Below are positions 43,254-51,605 of a stretch of 64,000 nt of DNA, piece after piece; the first letter of the stretch is position 1; the number at the start of each line of letters is the position of its first letter. The stretch comes from SCGC-AAA076-P13 sp964276145 (lineage in GTDB: Bacteria > Pseudomonadota > Gammaproteobacteria > Magnimaribacterales > D2472). The position numbers and the translations under genes are program-made. The DNA lies in contig CAXYDN010000003.1 of assembly GCA_964276145.1 (NCBI GenBank), positions 1 to 64,000 on the forward strand, in the 5' to 3' direction. The notes beneath the pieces are model-generated. The model worked only from the letters and a program-made list of their open reading frames with translations. It did no database searches and was not told the origin of the DNA.

Positions 43254-45020
43254 ATGGGATGGATTAAAAATAGAGATAGACTTCATGAAGCAGCTCTATC
43301 ATCTATAAAATCAATCACAAAGAAGAAAGATCTTTCATCAAAAAATGGTATAGCCCAAAGACCGCCATCATTAAATCAAGCTACTATTTCATCGACACCA
43401 AGATCTACAAAAGATTTACCATCATGGAGAGGTGAAGCAGATTTTCAATCTTTTTGGCATTTATTTCATAAAGAAAAAAATGACCCTCCCCTAACTTTAG
43501 CTGCAAGAATTATTTTTAATGAACTGGAAATGTCTCGCACAGAGATATTGGGAGCAAATCTTTACAAGGGTTCAAAGACAAATATTATTAATTATTTAGA
43601 TAATAAAAGTCTAAATATTGAAGACAGAAAATCTCCAAACTTTTTAGCTTTATGCAGCAATTTATGGCTTAAAGATCTAATGGGATTCAATTTAAAACAA
43701 TCATCTAAAGATCTAGTTAATGAATTTAATAAAAAATATGAAAATATCGATCTTGATGCTATTAAAGATAAATTAATTTTAAATATTGAAGATCAAAATG
43801 CCTTTGAAAAAACATCACTAGATTTTTTAAAAGCTATCAAACTTCTTAAATCTATTGAAGATGATAATGATCATGATATTGATGAGCCAATTGATCCTCC
43901 GGGCAGTACTAATGATATCGAGGAAGATATTAATACTGATGAAAATGAAACTTCAGACTCTGAAACGTCTCTTGAGGATATAAGTATAGACTTTGATGAA
44001 TCTATTGAACAAGCCTCTGCCATAGCAGATGGAGCATCTATTGAAGAAGAAATTGATGCTCTAGCCTATCCTGAAAATGATTATAAAGGATTTAGTAATA
44101 ATGATTATTCAATCTTTACAACTGAATTTGATGAAATTATTGAAGCAAAAGATTTAACAACTCCAGACGAGTCTATCCGCTTAAGAGCGCAGTTAGATAA
44201 CTTAATAAAACCCCATCAAACCACAATTGGTAAGTTAGCAAATAGACTTCAAAGACTCTTACTAGCAAAACAAAATACTAACTGGAACTTTAATCTTGAT
44301 GAAGGAATGCTGGATACTGCAAGATTGCATAGAGTAATTGCAGAGCCAGGTCACCCTTTAAGTTATAAGCAAGAAACAGAAACTAATTTTAAAGATACGG
44401 TAGTTACATTATTAATTGATAATTCTGGGTCTATGCGAGGCAGATCTATAAGCTTGGCTGCGATATGTGGAGATATTATTGGGAGCACTCTTGAAAGGTG
44501 TCAAATAAAGACAGAGGTATTAGGCTTTACAACAAAAAATTGGAAAGGCGGAGATTCAAAGCAAAAATGGATTGCTGGTGGAAGTTTTGTAAATCCAGGA
44601 CGTCTAAATGATATACGACATATCATCTATAAAAGTGCTGACAATAGCTGGAGACGAGCAAGAAAATATTTTGGTGCTATGTTAAAAGAAGGACTTCTTA
44701 AAGAAAATATAGATGGCGAAGCTCTTGCCTGGTCGCATGAACGTTTAATTAAAAGAAATGAGGATAGAAAAATATTAATAGTTATATCTGATGGAGCTCC
44801 AGTTGATGACAGCACCCTTTCATCTAATAGAGAAGATTATCTTGATAACCACCTAAAAAAAATTATTGATCAAATAGAGAATGAAAGTCCTGTAGAGCTT
44901 CAGGCAATAGGCATTGGTCATGATGTTACAAAATACTATAACAACGCCATTACTATCAACAGAGCAGAAGAACTCGGTGAAGTTCTGCTCGAAGAGTTAA
45001 CAAAACTTTTCAAGAATTAA
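43254..45020 (+). CDS. cobT: CobT-like protein with a von Willebrand A domain
   Basis: CobT is the VWA partner of CobS in the aerobic cobaltochelatase. The 588-residue protein has an N-terminal helical region with FQSFWHLFHKEKNDPPLTLAARIIFNELEMSR, a very acidic linker (about residues 205-270), a segment YSIFTTEFDEII, and a C-terminal VWA domain. The metal-binding MIDAS motif is DNSGSM in VVTLLIDNSGSMRGRS, with a threonine-containing EVLGFTT loop and VISDGAPVDDS later. It is next to cobS as in alphaproteobacteria. Cobalt insertion is not assured, because no cobN or other B12 gene is nearby. Confidence 0.85.
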   Translation: MGWIKNRDRLHEAALSSIKSITKKKDLSSKNGIAQRPPSLNQATISSTPRSTKDLPSWRGEADFQSFWHLFHKEKNDPPLTLAARIIFNELEMSRTEILGANLYKGSKTNIINYLDNKSLNIEDRKSPNFLALCSNLWLKDLMGFNLKQSSKDLVNEFNKKYENIDLDAIKDKLILNIEDQNAFEKTSLDFLKAIKLLKSIEDDNDHDIDEPIDPPGSTNDIEEDINTDENETSDSETSLEDISIDFDESIEQASAIADGASIEEEIDALAYPENDYKGFSNNDYSIFTTEFDEIIEAKDLTTPDESIRLRAQLDNLIKPHQTTIGKLANRLQRLLLAKQNTNWNFNLDEGMLDTARLHRVIAEPGHPLSYKQETETNFKDTVVTLLIDNSGSMRGRSISLAAICGDIIGSTLERCQIKTEVLGFTTKNWKGGDSKQKWIAGGSFVNPGRLNDIRHIIYKSADNSWRRARKYFGAMLKEGLLKENIDGEALAWSHERLIKRNEDRKILIVISDGAPVDDSTLSSNREDYLDNHLKKIIDQIENESPVELQAIGIGHDVTKYYNNAITINRAEELGEVLLEELTKLFKN

Positions 45021-45041
45021 TATCTATATTACAATTGTTCT

Positions 45042-45060
45042 ATGTTTACACTGTAAACAT
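45042..45060. promoter_or_regulatory. 19-bp perfect palindrome, likely repressor operator
   Basis: ATGTTTACACTGTAAACAT is a perfect inverted repeat around a central C. It lies 16 bases upstream of the ATG of the diiron-protein gene, just before its AGGAG ribosome site (45067-45071). The length and symmetry fit a TetR-family or similar dimeric regulator. It would overlap the promoter or 5' leader of the 45076 gene. The regulator is unknown. A hairpin terminator for cobT is less likely, since no T-run follows. Confidence 0.6.
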
Positions 45061-45075
45061 TGATTAGGAGAACAA

Positions 45076-46182
45076 ATGAAAATTACTAAACAAGCAGGCC
45101 CACCAGAAGATTTATTATATTTTGATGACGAGGTCAATTTAACACCACTTCAAGTTGAGGATGTTGTTGAGATATTTAATACCCCTCTTACTGGTTCCTA
45201 TAATTGGGACTATACGATTGCTGACAATAGAATTAAGAAATTATATGAACTCGGAAAAGAACTTAACTGGAATGGTTCTATAGATTTACAATGGGATTAC
45301 ACTCATCCAGCTGATGAGAAACTCGTTGAACCAGATGAAGAGCTTCCTCATGAAACCTTAGAGGCATATCAAAATCTGACTGAAGAAGAGAAAATTTTAT
45401 TTGATCGTCATTCTACTGCTGAACTCATGAGCCAATTCCTTCATGGGGAACAAGGCGCTCTTCTTGTAGCTTCTCAATTAGCATCATGTGCTCCCACTTA
45501 TAACGCAAAGCTTTACGCAGCATCACAAACATTTGATGAGGCCAGACACGTAGAGGTTTTTAATAGATATCTTCAAGAAAAAATAGGCATCCACTACCCA
45601 ATAAATCCAGCATTAAAAACATTGCTAGATAAAATTCTTACTGATGAAAGATGGGATTTAAAATTCATTGGCATGCAAATTATTATAGAAGGACTTGCAC
45701 TTGCAGCATTTCAAATGCTTAAAACAATTACAAAAGATCCATTATTAAAACAATTACTTCATTATGTTGTTCGCGATGAAGCAAGGCATGTTACTTTTGG
45801 CATTAACTATCTTGAAGATTATATAAAAACACTTTCTCCTGAAGAAATTGAGGATAGGGCCGAGTTTGCATATGAGGCATGTGTTATTTCTAGAGAAAGG
45901 TTAATTAATACAAAATCAGAACAAAAGTTTTTAGGAATGTCTGCTGAGGAAGCGCGAGAATTTCAATTAAATACAAAAACTTTTGATATGTTTAGAAATT
46001 TCCTATTTTCTAGAGTGATTCCTAATCTCTCAAGAATAGGTCTCTTAACAGATAATGTTAGGCCAAAATTTGAAGCGTTAGGATTGCTTGAGTATGAGCA
46101 TGCTCCTGATGATTTTGAATGCGATTGGACTGAGTTAAAAAAACCTTTAGAAACTTTTGATAAGATACCAGAAGCCATCTAG
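45076..46182 (+). CDS. Ferritin-like diiron protein (AurF/R2-like oxygenase family)
   Basis: The 368-residue protein has two E-x-x-H diiron half-sites: HGEQGALLVASQ with FDEARHVEVFNRYL, and IIIEGLALAAFQ with RDEARHVTFGINYL. This pattern is that of ferritin-like four-helix oxygenases, including AurF-type N-oxygenases and the R2 family. It lacks other R2 features such as the radical-tyrosine context, so it is not called NrdB. The substrate is unknown. A good AGGAG site precedes ATG 45076, and a palindromic operator precedes that, so it is likely regulated. The next gene starts within its last 26 bases. Confidence 0.75.
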   Translation: MKITKQAGPPEDLLYFDDEVNLTPLQVEDVVEIFNTPLTGSYNWDYTIADNRIKKLYELGKELNWNGSIDLQWDYTHPADEKLVEPDEELPHETLEAYQNLTEEEKILFDRHSTAELMSQFLHGEQGALLVASQLASCAPTYNAKLYAASQTFDEARHVEVFNRYLQEKIGIHYPINPALKTLLDKILTDERWDLKFIGMQIIIEGLALAAFQMLKTITKDPLLKQLLHYVVRDEARHVTFGINYLEDYIKTLSPEEIEDRAEFAYEACVISRERLINTKSEQKFLGMSAEEAREFQLNTKTFDMFRNFLFSRVIPNLSRIGLLTDNVRPKFEALGLLEYEHAPDDFECDWTELKKPLETFDKIPEAI

Positions 46183-47389
46183 ATTTTTCTTTCTTCTTCT
46201 CTTTAGCTTTTATAGTTTTTCTGAAACTATAATAATTTATCCATCTGAAGATCCTTACACTGAAATTCAAGAGGCTTTAATTCTTGCTAATTCAGGAGAT
46301 ATCATTCGAATAACCGAGGGTTTATATGAACTTGAAGATAGTCTATCAATTGATGTTGATGGGTTAATTCTTGAAGGAGATGGAATAAATAAAACTATTT
46401 TATCCTTTAAAAATCAACTTTCGGGCGCGCAAGGACTTTCAGTAACATCAGACAGGGTTACGCTTCGTGATTTTGCTGTTGAAGATGCAAAAGGAGATGC
46501 TATTAAGGTAAAGGGTGTTACTGATATTAGCTTTATTAGAGTTAGAACTGAGTGGACAAACGGTCCAGATGAACTTAATGGCGCTTATGGGCTTTATCCA
46601 GTTGAGTCTAAAAATGTTCTCATAGATTCATGTGTTGCCATTGGTGCATCTGATGCTGGTATTTATGTTGGTCAATCTGAAAATATAATAGTTAAAAATT
46701 CTAGAGCGGAATTTAATGTTGCTGGAATTGAAATTGAAAACTCTTATTATGCAGATGTTTATAATAATCATGCTGAAAATAATACTGGTGGTATCTTAGT
46801 ATTTGATTTACCCGATATACCTCAACAAGGTGGGCATCACGTAAGAGTCTTTAAAAATAAATCTATTAATAATAATACTGATAATTTTGCACCCGAAGGA
46901 AATATTGTTGGTGAAGTTCCAAGGGGAACTGGGATAATCATCCAGGCTAACTCCCATGTCGAGATTTTTGATAATGATATTGGTGGCAACGATACTGTAA
47001 ATATAGCTGTAGTGACTTATGGTTATGAAACTAATGATGAAAACTATTATCCTCATCCAAAAAATATTCAAATACATAATAATCGCTTTACAAAATCAGG
47101 TTTAAATCCTGATCTGCAAACAGGAGAATTAGCAAAAATATTATTTGAACTATCCGAAGGTGATATGCCTGATATATTCTGGGATGGCATTATTCCTTTA
47201 AAGCAAATGATTTTTGGTCAACCAACTCAAGAAAAAATAGTACTTAATAAAAATGGTGATGCAACTTTTTTAACAATTAATCCTATTAAGTATATGCTCC
47301 CTTTTTTTGACCCTGTTGAAAGAAATAGTGAGGAATATTCAGGCAAAATTAACCCTCTACCACCAGTTACATTTAGTGAAGAATTATAA
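46157..47389 (+). CDS. Exported parallel beta-helix protein (TIGR03805-type)
   Basis: The product begins at a TTG with a signal peptide (FFFLLLFSFYSFSETI), so it is exported. Repeated right-handed beta-helix turns follow, with runs such as GIYVGQSENIIVKNSRAEFN, VAGIEIENSYYADVYNNHAE and HVEIFDNDIGGNDTVNIAV. It matches the parallel beta-helix family that, as I recall, occurs in two-gene pairs with the family encoded next (TIGR03806); the function of the pair is not known. It overlaps the diiron-protein gene by 26 bases and the cytochrome gene by about 14. No alternative ATG exists; the weak TTG start leaves some doubt about the first residues. Confidence 0.75.
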   Translation: MIRYQKPSRFFFLLLFSFYSFSETIIIYPSEDPYTEIQEALILANSGDIIRITEGLYELEDSLSIDVDGLILEGDGINKTILSFKNQLSGAQGLSVTSDRVTLRDFAVEDAKGDAIKVKGVTDISFIRVRTEWTNGPDELNGAYGLYPVESKNVLIDSCVAIGASDAGIYVGQSENIIVKNSRAEFNVAGIEIENSYYADVYNNHAENNTGGILVFDLPDIPQQGGHHVRVFKNKSINNNTDNFAPEGNIVGEVPRGTGIIIQANSHVEIFDNDIGGNDTVNIAVVTYGYETNDENYYPHPKNIQIHNNRFTKSGLNPDLQTGELAKILFELSEGDMPDIFWDGIIPLKQMIFGQPTQEKIVLNKNGDATFLTINPIKYMLPFFDPVERNSEEYSGKINPLPPVTFSEEL

Positions 47390-48415
47390 AAATATACTTT
47401 ATTTTTTTTTCTTTTTACATTAAGTTTTGAATCATTTGCTTCTGTTCAAGATGAAATTCTGAGATTAGACAAGCCGCCGCTAAAGCTTTCAGCATATGGC
47501 TTTTTTAAAGATATGCGATCTCAGCTGCCATCTGAAGATGTTCTTCCTTATACTTTAGAAAGTGCATTATTTTCAGATTATGCAGACAAGCTAAGATTTA
47601 TTTACCTGCCAGACAAAGGATTTGCTAAAAATGTACCTGATAAAGTGTTTGACTTCCCAAATGGCACTGCATTAATTAAAACATTTGCATATCTTAACAA
47701 CCATATTAAATCCAACCTATCTTCTCAATTGCTAGAAACAAGACTTCTTATAAAAAAGGACGGAGAGTGGTCAAACATTAGCTATGTCTGGAATGAGGAT
47801 CAAAATGAAGCATTTTTAAGTATTGCTGGAAAAACTATACCAACAAAATTTGTTAACAATAATGGTGAGCTGCAAGATGTTAGGTACAGAGTTCCCAATA
47901 TTAATCAATGTAAAGAGTGTCATCAGGCCAATAAAGAAATTACTCCAATAGGACCTAAGGCTAGAAATTTAAATACAACTTATGCCTATAAGGAAAGTTC
48001 AATGAATCAGCTAGAAAAATGGCATGAACTTGGATGGATTGGTAATGATTATCAAACCTCATCAATGGTCGATTGGGCAAACCAAAATGCTAGCTTAGAT
48101 GACAGAGCAAGATCATACCTTGATATTAATTGTGGTCATTGTCACATAGAGGGTGGATCAGCAGATACAAGTGGTCTTTATTTAAACTTTAATGAAGATA
48201 GAAAAATAAATCTTGGTTTTTATAAAAAACCAGTAGCAACTGGAAGAGCAAGTAATAATCTTAAATATTCTATAGTTCCTGGCAAACCAGAGGAATCTAT
48301 TTTACTTTATAGAATGCAATCACTAGATCCAGGAATAATGATGCCTGAATCTGGAAGAGCCTTACAGCATTCTGAAGCCATAGAACTAGTAAGCAAATGG
48401 ATTAAAAACCTTTAA
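47376..48415 (+). CDS. Exported diheme c-type cytochrome (TIGR03806/SO2930-like), with frameshift in the signal peptide
   Basis: The mature part reads LSAYGFFKDMRSQLPSEDV, then LPYTLESALFSDYADKLRF, typical of this family. Two heme-binding motifs follow, CKECH and CGHCH (the second in DINCGHCHIEGGS). The ATG at 47513 is inside conserved sequence, so it is not the start. A GTG at 47376 (in the stop region of the previous gene) would begin KNYKNILYFFF, a good signal peptide, but the frame changes in a run of nine T at 47402-47410. One more T would join it to TLSFESFASVQDEILRLDKPP and give a complete exported protein. It belongs with the upstream beta-helix gene. Confidence 0.75.
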
Positions 48416-48485
48416 AATAGCTTTAAATTTGGTATAAAGACCATATCTATTTATTATATATACCTAATATTAAGGAGAAGTTGAT

Positions 48486-49232
48486 ATGTCTAAACATTCT
48501 GCATTAAATACATTTGGTAGATCAGGGAATCCTGCTTTTACAAAAAACTTTACTGGTTCGTCTTATGATCTGCCATTAGAACAAAGAATGACACTTGATG
48601 GGGCTGTAAATAAAACAGGAATTTTGCTTGCATTATGTTTTACTGGCGGTTTTATAGGTTGGAATATTCCAGCATTAATGATACCTGGAGCCATTATTGG
48701 TTTTATTTTAGCTATGGTGACTATCTTTAGAAGTCCTTCAAAAGCTGGATCAACAGCTCCTCTATACTCTCTTTCTCAAGGTATTTTTTTAGGGGGCATT
48801 ACCATGTTTTTTGAAGCTCAATTCCCTGGTATTGCAATCCAGGCAATTGGATTAACTTTTGGGATACTAGCTTCTTTATTATTTTGTTATAAAAGCGGAT
48901 TAATTAAACCCACTGAAAATTTTAAATTAATGGTTTTTTCAGCCACCATGGGTATTGTTCTACTTTATGTTATTAGTATCATGATGAACTTATTTGGTGG
49001 TGCTGGCATTAGTTTAATTCATTCTAATGGTCTAGCAGGAATAGGTTTTTCTTTGTTTGTTGTTGCTATTGCTGCACTAAATTTAGTTTTAGATTTTGAC
49101 TTTATAGAAGAAGGAGCTGAAAAAGGAATGCCAAGGTATATGGAGTGGTATGGTGCTTTCTCGTTAATGGTCACGTTAATATGGCTTTACATGGAAATAT
49201 TAAGACTGCTTGCAAAGCTAAGAAGCCGGTAA
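48486..49232 (+). CDS. Bax inhibitor-1/YccA-like integral membrane protein
   Basis: The 248-residue protein has a soluble N-terminus (about 35 residues) and seven hydrophobic segments from about residue 44 on, including TGILLALCFTGGFIGW, IPGAIIGFILAMVTIF and LFVVAIAALNLVLDFDFIEEGAEKG. The last contains the acidic D-F-D-F-I-E-E-G motif of the bacterial Bax-inhibitor-1-like family (DUF2337 group). The family is thought to include proton-sensitive calcium leak channels and stress proteins. AAGGAG at 48474-48479 supports the ATG. It is not obviously linked to its neighbours. Confidence 0.8.
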   Translation: MSKHSALNTFGRSGNPAFTKNFTGSSYDLPLEQRMTLDGAVNKTGILLALCFTGGFIGWNIPALMIPGAIIGFILAMVTIFRSPSKAGSTAPLYSLSQGIFLGGITMFFEAQFPGIAIQAIGLTFGILASLLFCYKSGLIKPTENFKLMVFSATMGIVLLYVISIMMNLFGGAGISLIHSNGLAGIGFSLFVVAIAALNLVLDFDFIEEGAEKGMPRYMEWYGAFSLMVTLIWLYMEILRLLAKLRSR

Positions 49233-49238
49233 AGAAAT

Positions 49239-49430
49239 TTGAATACTATAATATTTGGCGGTTTAGCAATTCTTTCTCTTTTTGTTTTCTTTAATCTGGG
49301 CAAGGTTAAAGCATCAAGGAAACAAACAGACAGATCAAATCGAATAAATAGATTTGGTAATCGCAATAAAACTAATATTATTGAAGGAGAATCAAAGGAA
49401 ATTATTGAAAATGAAAAACAAGATAAATAA
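49239..49430 (+). CDS. Small single-span membrane protein (63 aa)
   Basis: This 63-residue ORF starts with TTG six bases after the Bax-inhibitor-like gene and overlaps the start of the DUF305-LVIVD gene by 20 bases. It has one N-terminal membrane helix (IIFGGLAILSLFVFFNLG) followed by a hydrophilic tail rich in Lys, Arg, Asn and Glu. I do not recognise the family. The tight spacing on both sides suggests a genuine gene. Function is unknown. Confidence 0.5.
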   Translation: MNTIIFGGLAILSLFVFFNLGKVKASRKQTDRSNRINRFGNRNKTNIIEGESKEIIENEKQDK

Positions 49431-51588
49431 ATTTCTTTTTTTAGCCGTATTGGTTGTGATAGTTTCACAAAATATCAATGCTGATAATGCTCCAATAATT
49501 CAACCAGGGGCTCCTGGAGAGGACTCAAAAATTCTTGATCCAAGCATTGCATCAAATATAGCTGGAGCTAGTTACGTTGAAGCAGATGTAAATTTCTTAA
49601 AAGGGATGATTATTCATCATCAACAAGCAATAGTTATGTCTAAGCTTGCTGGTAAGAGAACTAATAATAAGACGATTATTGATTTAGCAAACAGAATTGA
49701 TGTTTCTCAAGAAGATGAAATTAATTTTATGGAAAGTTGGCTAAATTCAAGAAAAGAAATAACTCCTCACATGTCTCATGATCATCATATGCATATGGAA
49801 ATGGCTGGTATGGCTTCACCTCAACAACTAAAAAGTCTAGAAAATTCAGAGAGTACTGATTTTGACAGATTGTTTCTTCAGTTAATGATAGCTCATCATG
49901 ATGGGGCTCTTGAGATGGTTAAAGAATTAAAGAAATATCCTGGATCAGCAAATGAACCATTATTAAATGAGTTTGTTTCTGATTTAATTAATGATCAGGG
50001 CGTTGAAATTGAGAGAATGAATGTAATTGCTGTTAATTTATCAGATGATCCAAGGTCTGGATTAACTCCAGGTCTTTTTATTGCTGATGAAGCTATATCA
50101 AATCTTGAACTAATTGCCTCTTTAAGAAAACCAACAGGATTTTTTGATCCAGATAATCCCGAATCAAGAGGTGCTGAAGATCCTACAAAAGATCTTGATG
50201 ATGACAAAGAATTAACTACATTAGAGAAATCAAGAGCGCTCAAATCTCCTATTCTAAGTTTTGCTAATACTGATATGGCCTTTAGAGATGATCTCTTAGT
50301 TGCTGGGAATTATCATGGTTTTAACATGTATAAAATTAATGAGGATGGTATACCCAACCTTATTTCATCAATAGTTTGTCCTGGAGGGCAAGGTGATGTA
50401 TCAATTGTTGGTAATTTATTAATTATGTCAGTTGAGCAAATTAGAAGCAGAATTGATTGCGGCTCAAATGGCGTAGGAAAGGATGCAAGCTCCGATAGAT
50501 TTAGAGGTATTAGAATTTTTGATATTTCTGATCTTGCAAAACCAAAACAAGTTGGTGCAGTTCAAACCTGCAGAGGTTCTCACACACATTCTGTTGTATC
50601 TGGTCCATCTAAAGATGGAAAAATAATAGTTTATAACTCAGGAACATCAAGTGTGAGAGATGAAGAAGAGATGGAAGAATGTATTGGTAATATTCCTGGA
50701 GATCAAAGAACTGCTTTATTTAGGATTGATATAATTGAAATTCCTATATCTGATCCATCAAAATCTAAAATAGTAAGTAGTCCTACGGTATTTGCTGATC
50801 CAGAAACTGGTGCACTCGGTGGTTTGTGGGAAGGTGGAGATCATGGTGATGATACTCAAGATACTAAAAGGACTGATCAATGTCATGATATTACTGTGTT
50901 CCCTTCTTTAAATATTGCTGCTGGTGCTTGTTCAGGTAATGGCATACTTTTTGATATAAGCGATCCTTATAATCCTTCAAGATTAGACGTGGTCACTGAT
51001 ACCGGTTTTGCATATTGGCATTCTGCTACATTTAATAATGATGGTACTAAGATAGTTTTTACTGATGAATGGGGTGGCGGAGGAAGAGCAAGATGTAGAG
51101 CTTGGGATCCACTAGATTGGGGTGCAGATGCCATTTATGACATTGTAGATAATAAACTTGAGTTTAGGAGTCATTACAAGATGCCCGCACCACAGGTTGA
51201 AACAGAAAATTGTGTTGCTCATAATGGCTCCATTATTCCTGTGCAAGATAAAGATATTTTTGTTCAGGCATGGTATCAAGGTGGTATTTCAGTAATGGAC
51301 TTTACAGATTCTTCAAGCCCTAAAGAGATAGCATATTTTGATAGAGGGCCAATAGATAAAGATATTTTAATAACAGGTGGTTATTGGTCAGCATATTATT
51401 ATGATGGGTATATTTATGGCACTGAAATTACAAGAGGTCTTGACGTATTTCGATTGGTCCCAAGTGAATTTTTAAGCCAAAAAGAAATAGATCAAGCATC
51501 TAATGCTTATCCTTTTCAAGGTCCTATGGTTTTTAATCCACAACAACAAATTCCAATGGTTTGGCCAAAATCAAGCTCAGGACATTAG
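49411..51588 (+). CDS. Secreted DUF305 domain fused to LVIVD-type beta-propeller repeats
   Basis: The start is ATG 49411, which gives a signal peptide (NKFLFLAVLVVIVSQNINA). The N-terminal ~170 residues are two half-copies of a DUF305-type, ferritin-like helical domain with MIIHHQQAI and MIAHHDGAL, plus a His/Met-rich segment (MSHDHHMHMEM) between them that could bind copper or another metal. From about residue 270 the protein has LVIVD-type beta-propeller blades (GIRIFDISDLAKPKQVG, GILFDISDPYNPSRLDVV, GGISVMDFTDSSSPKEIAYF). It is therefore a large exported metal- or surface-related protein of unknown role. A longer in-frame reading from 49354 is not used. Confidence 0.75.
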   Translation: MKNKINKFLFLAVLVVIVSQNINADNAPIIQPGAPGEDSKILDPSIASNIAGASYVEADVNFLKGMIIHHQQAIVMSKLAGKRTNNKTIIDLANRIDVSQEDEINFMESWLNSRKEITPHMSHDHHMHMEMAGMASPQQLKSLENSESTDFDRLFLQLMIAHHDGALEMVKELKKYPGSANEPLLNEFVSDLINDQGVEIERMNVIAVNLSDDPRSGLTPGLFIADEAISNLELIASLRKPTGFFDPDNPESRGAEDPTKDLDDDKELTTLEKSRALKSPILSFANTDMAFRDDLLVAGNYHGFNMYKINEDGIPNLISSIVCPGGQGDVSIVGNLLIMSVEQIRSRIDCGSNGVGKDASSDRFRGIRIFDISDLAKPKQVGAVQTCRGSHTHSVVSGPSKDGKIIVYNSGTSSVRDEEEMEECIGNIPGDQRTALFRIDIIEIPISDPSKSKIVSSPTVFADPETGALGGLWEGGDHGDDTQDTKRTDQCHDITVFPSLNIAAGACSGNGILFDISDPYNPSRLDVVTDTGFAYWHSATFNNDGTKIVFTDEWGGGGRARCRAWDPLDWGADAIYDIVDNKLEFRSHYKMPAPQVETENCVAHNGSIIPVQDKDIFVQAWYQGGISVMDFTDSSSPKEIAYFDRGPIDKDILITGGYWSAYYYDGYIYGTEITRGLDVFRLVPSEFLSQKEIDQASNAYPFQGPMVFNPQQQIPMVWPKSSSGH

Positions 51589-51605
51589 TCTAGAGGAAAA
51601 ATATT

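Noticed and set aside
45076..46182. Calling the diiron protein NrdB (ribonucleotide reductase R2)
   Set aside because: Diiron E-x-x-H motifs are present but the length pattern and surrounding sequence do not fit NrdB, and no nrdA is adjacent.
46157..47389. Beta-helix protein as a pectate lyase or glycosidase
   Set aside because: No catalytic residues of those families are seen; the fold alone does not justify an enzyme call.
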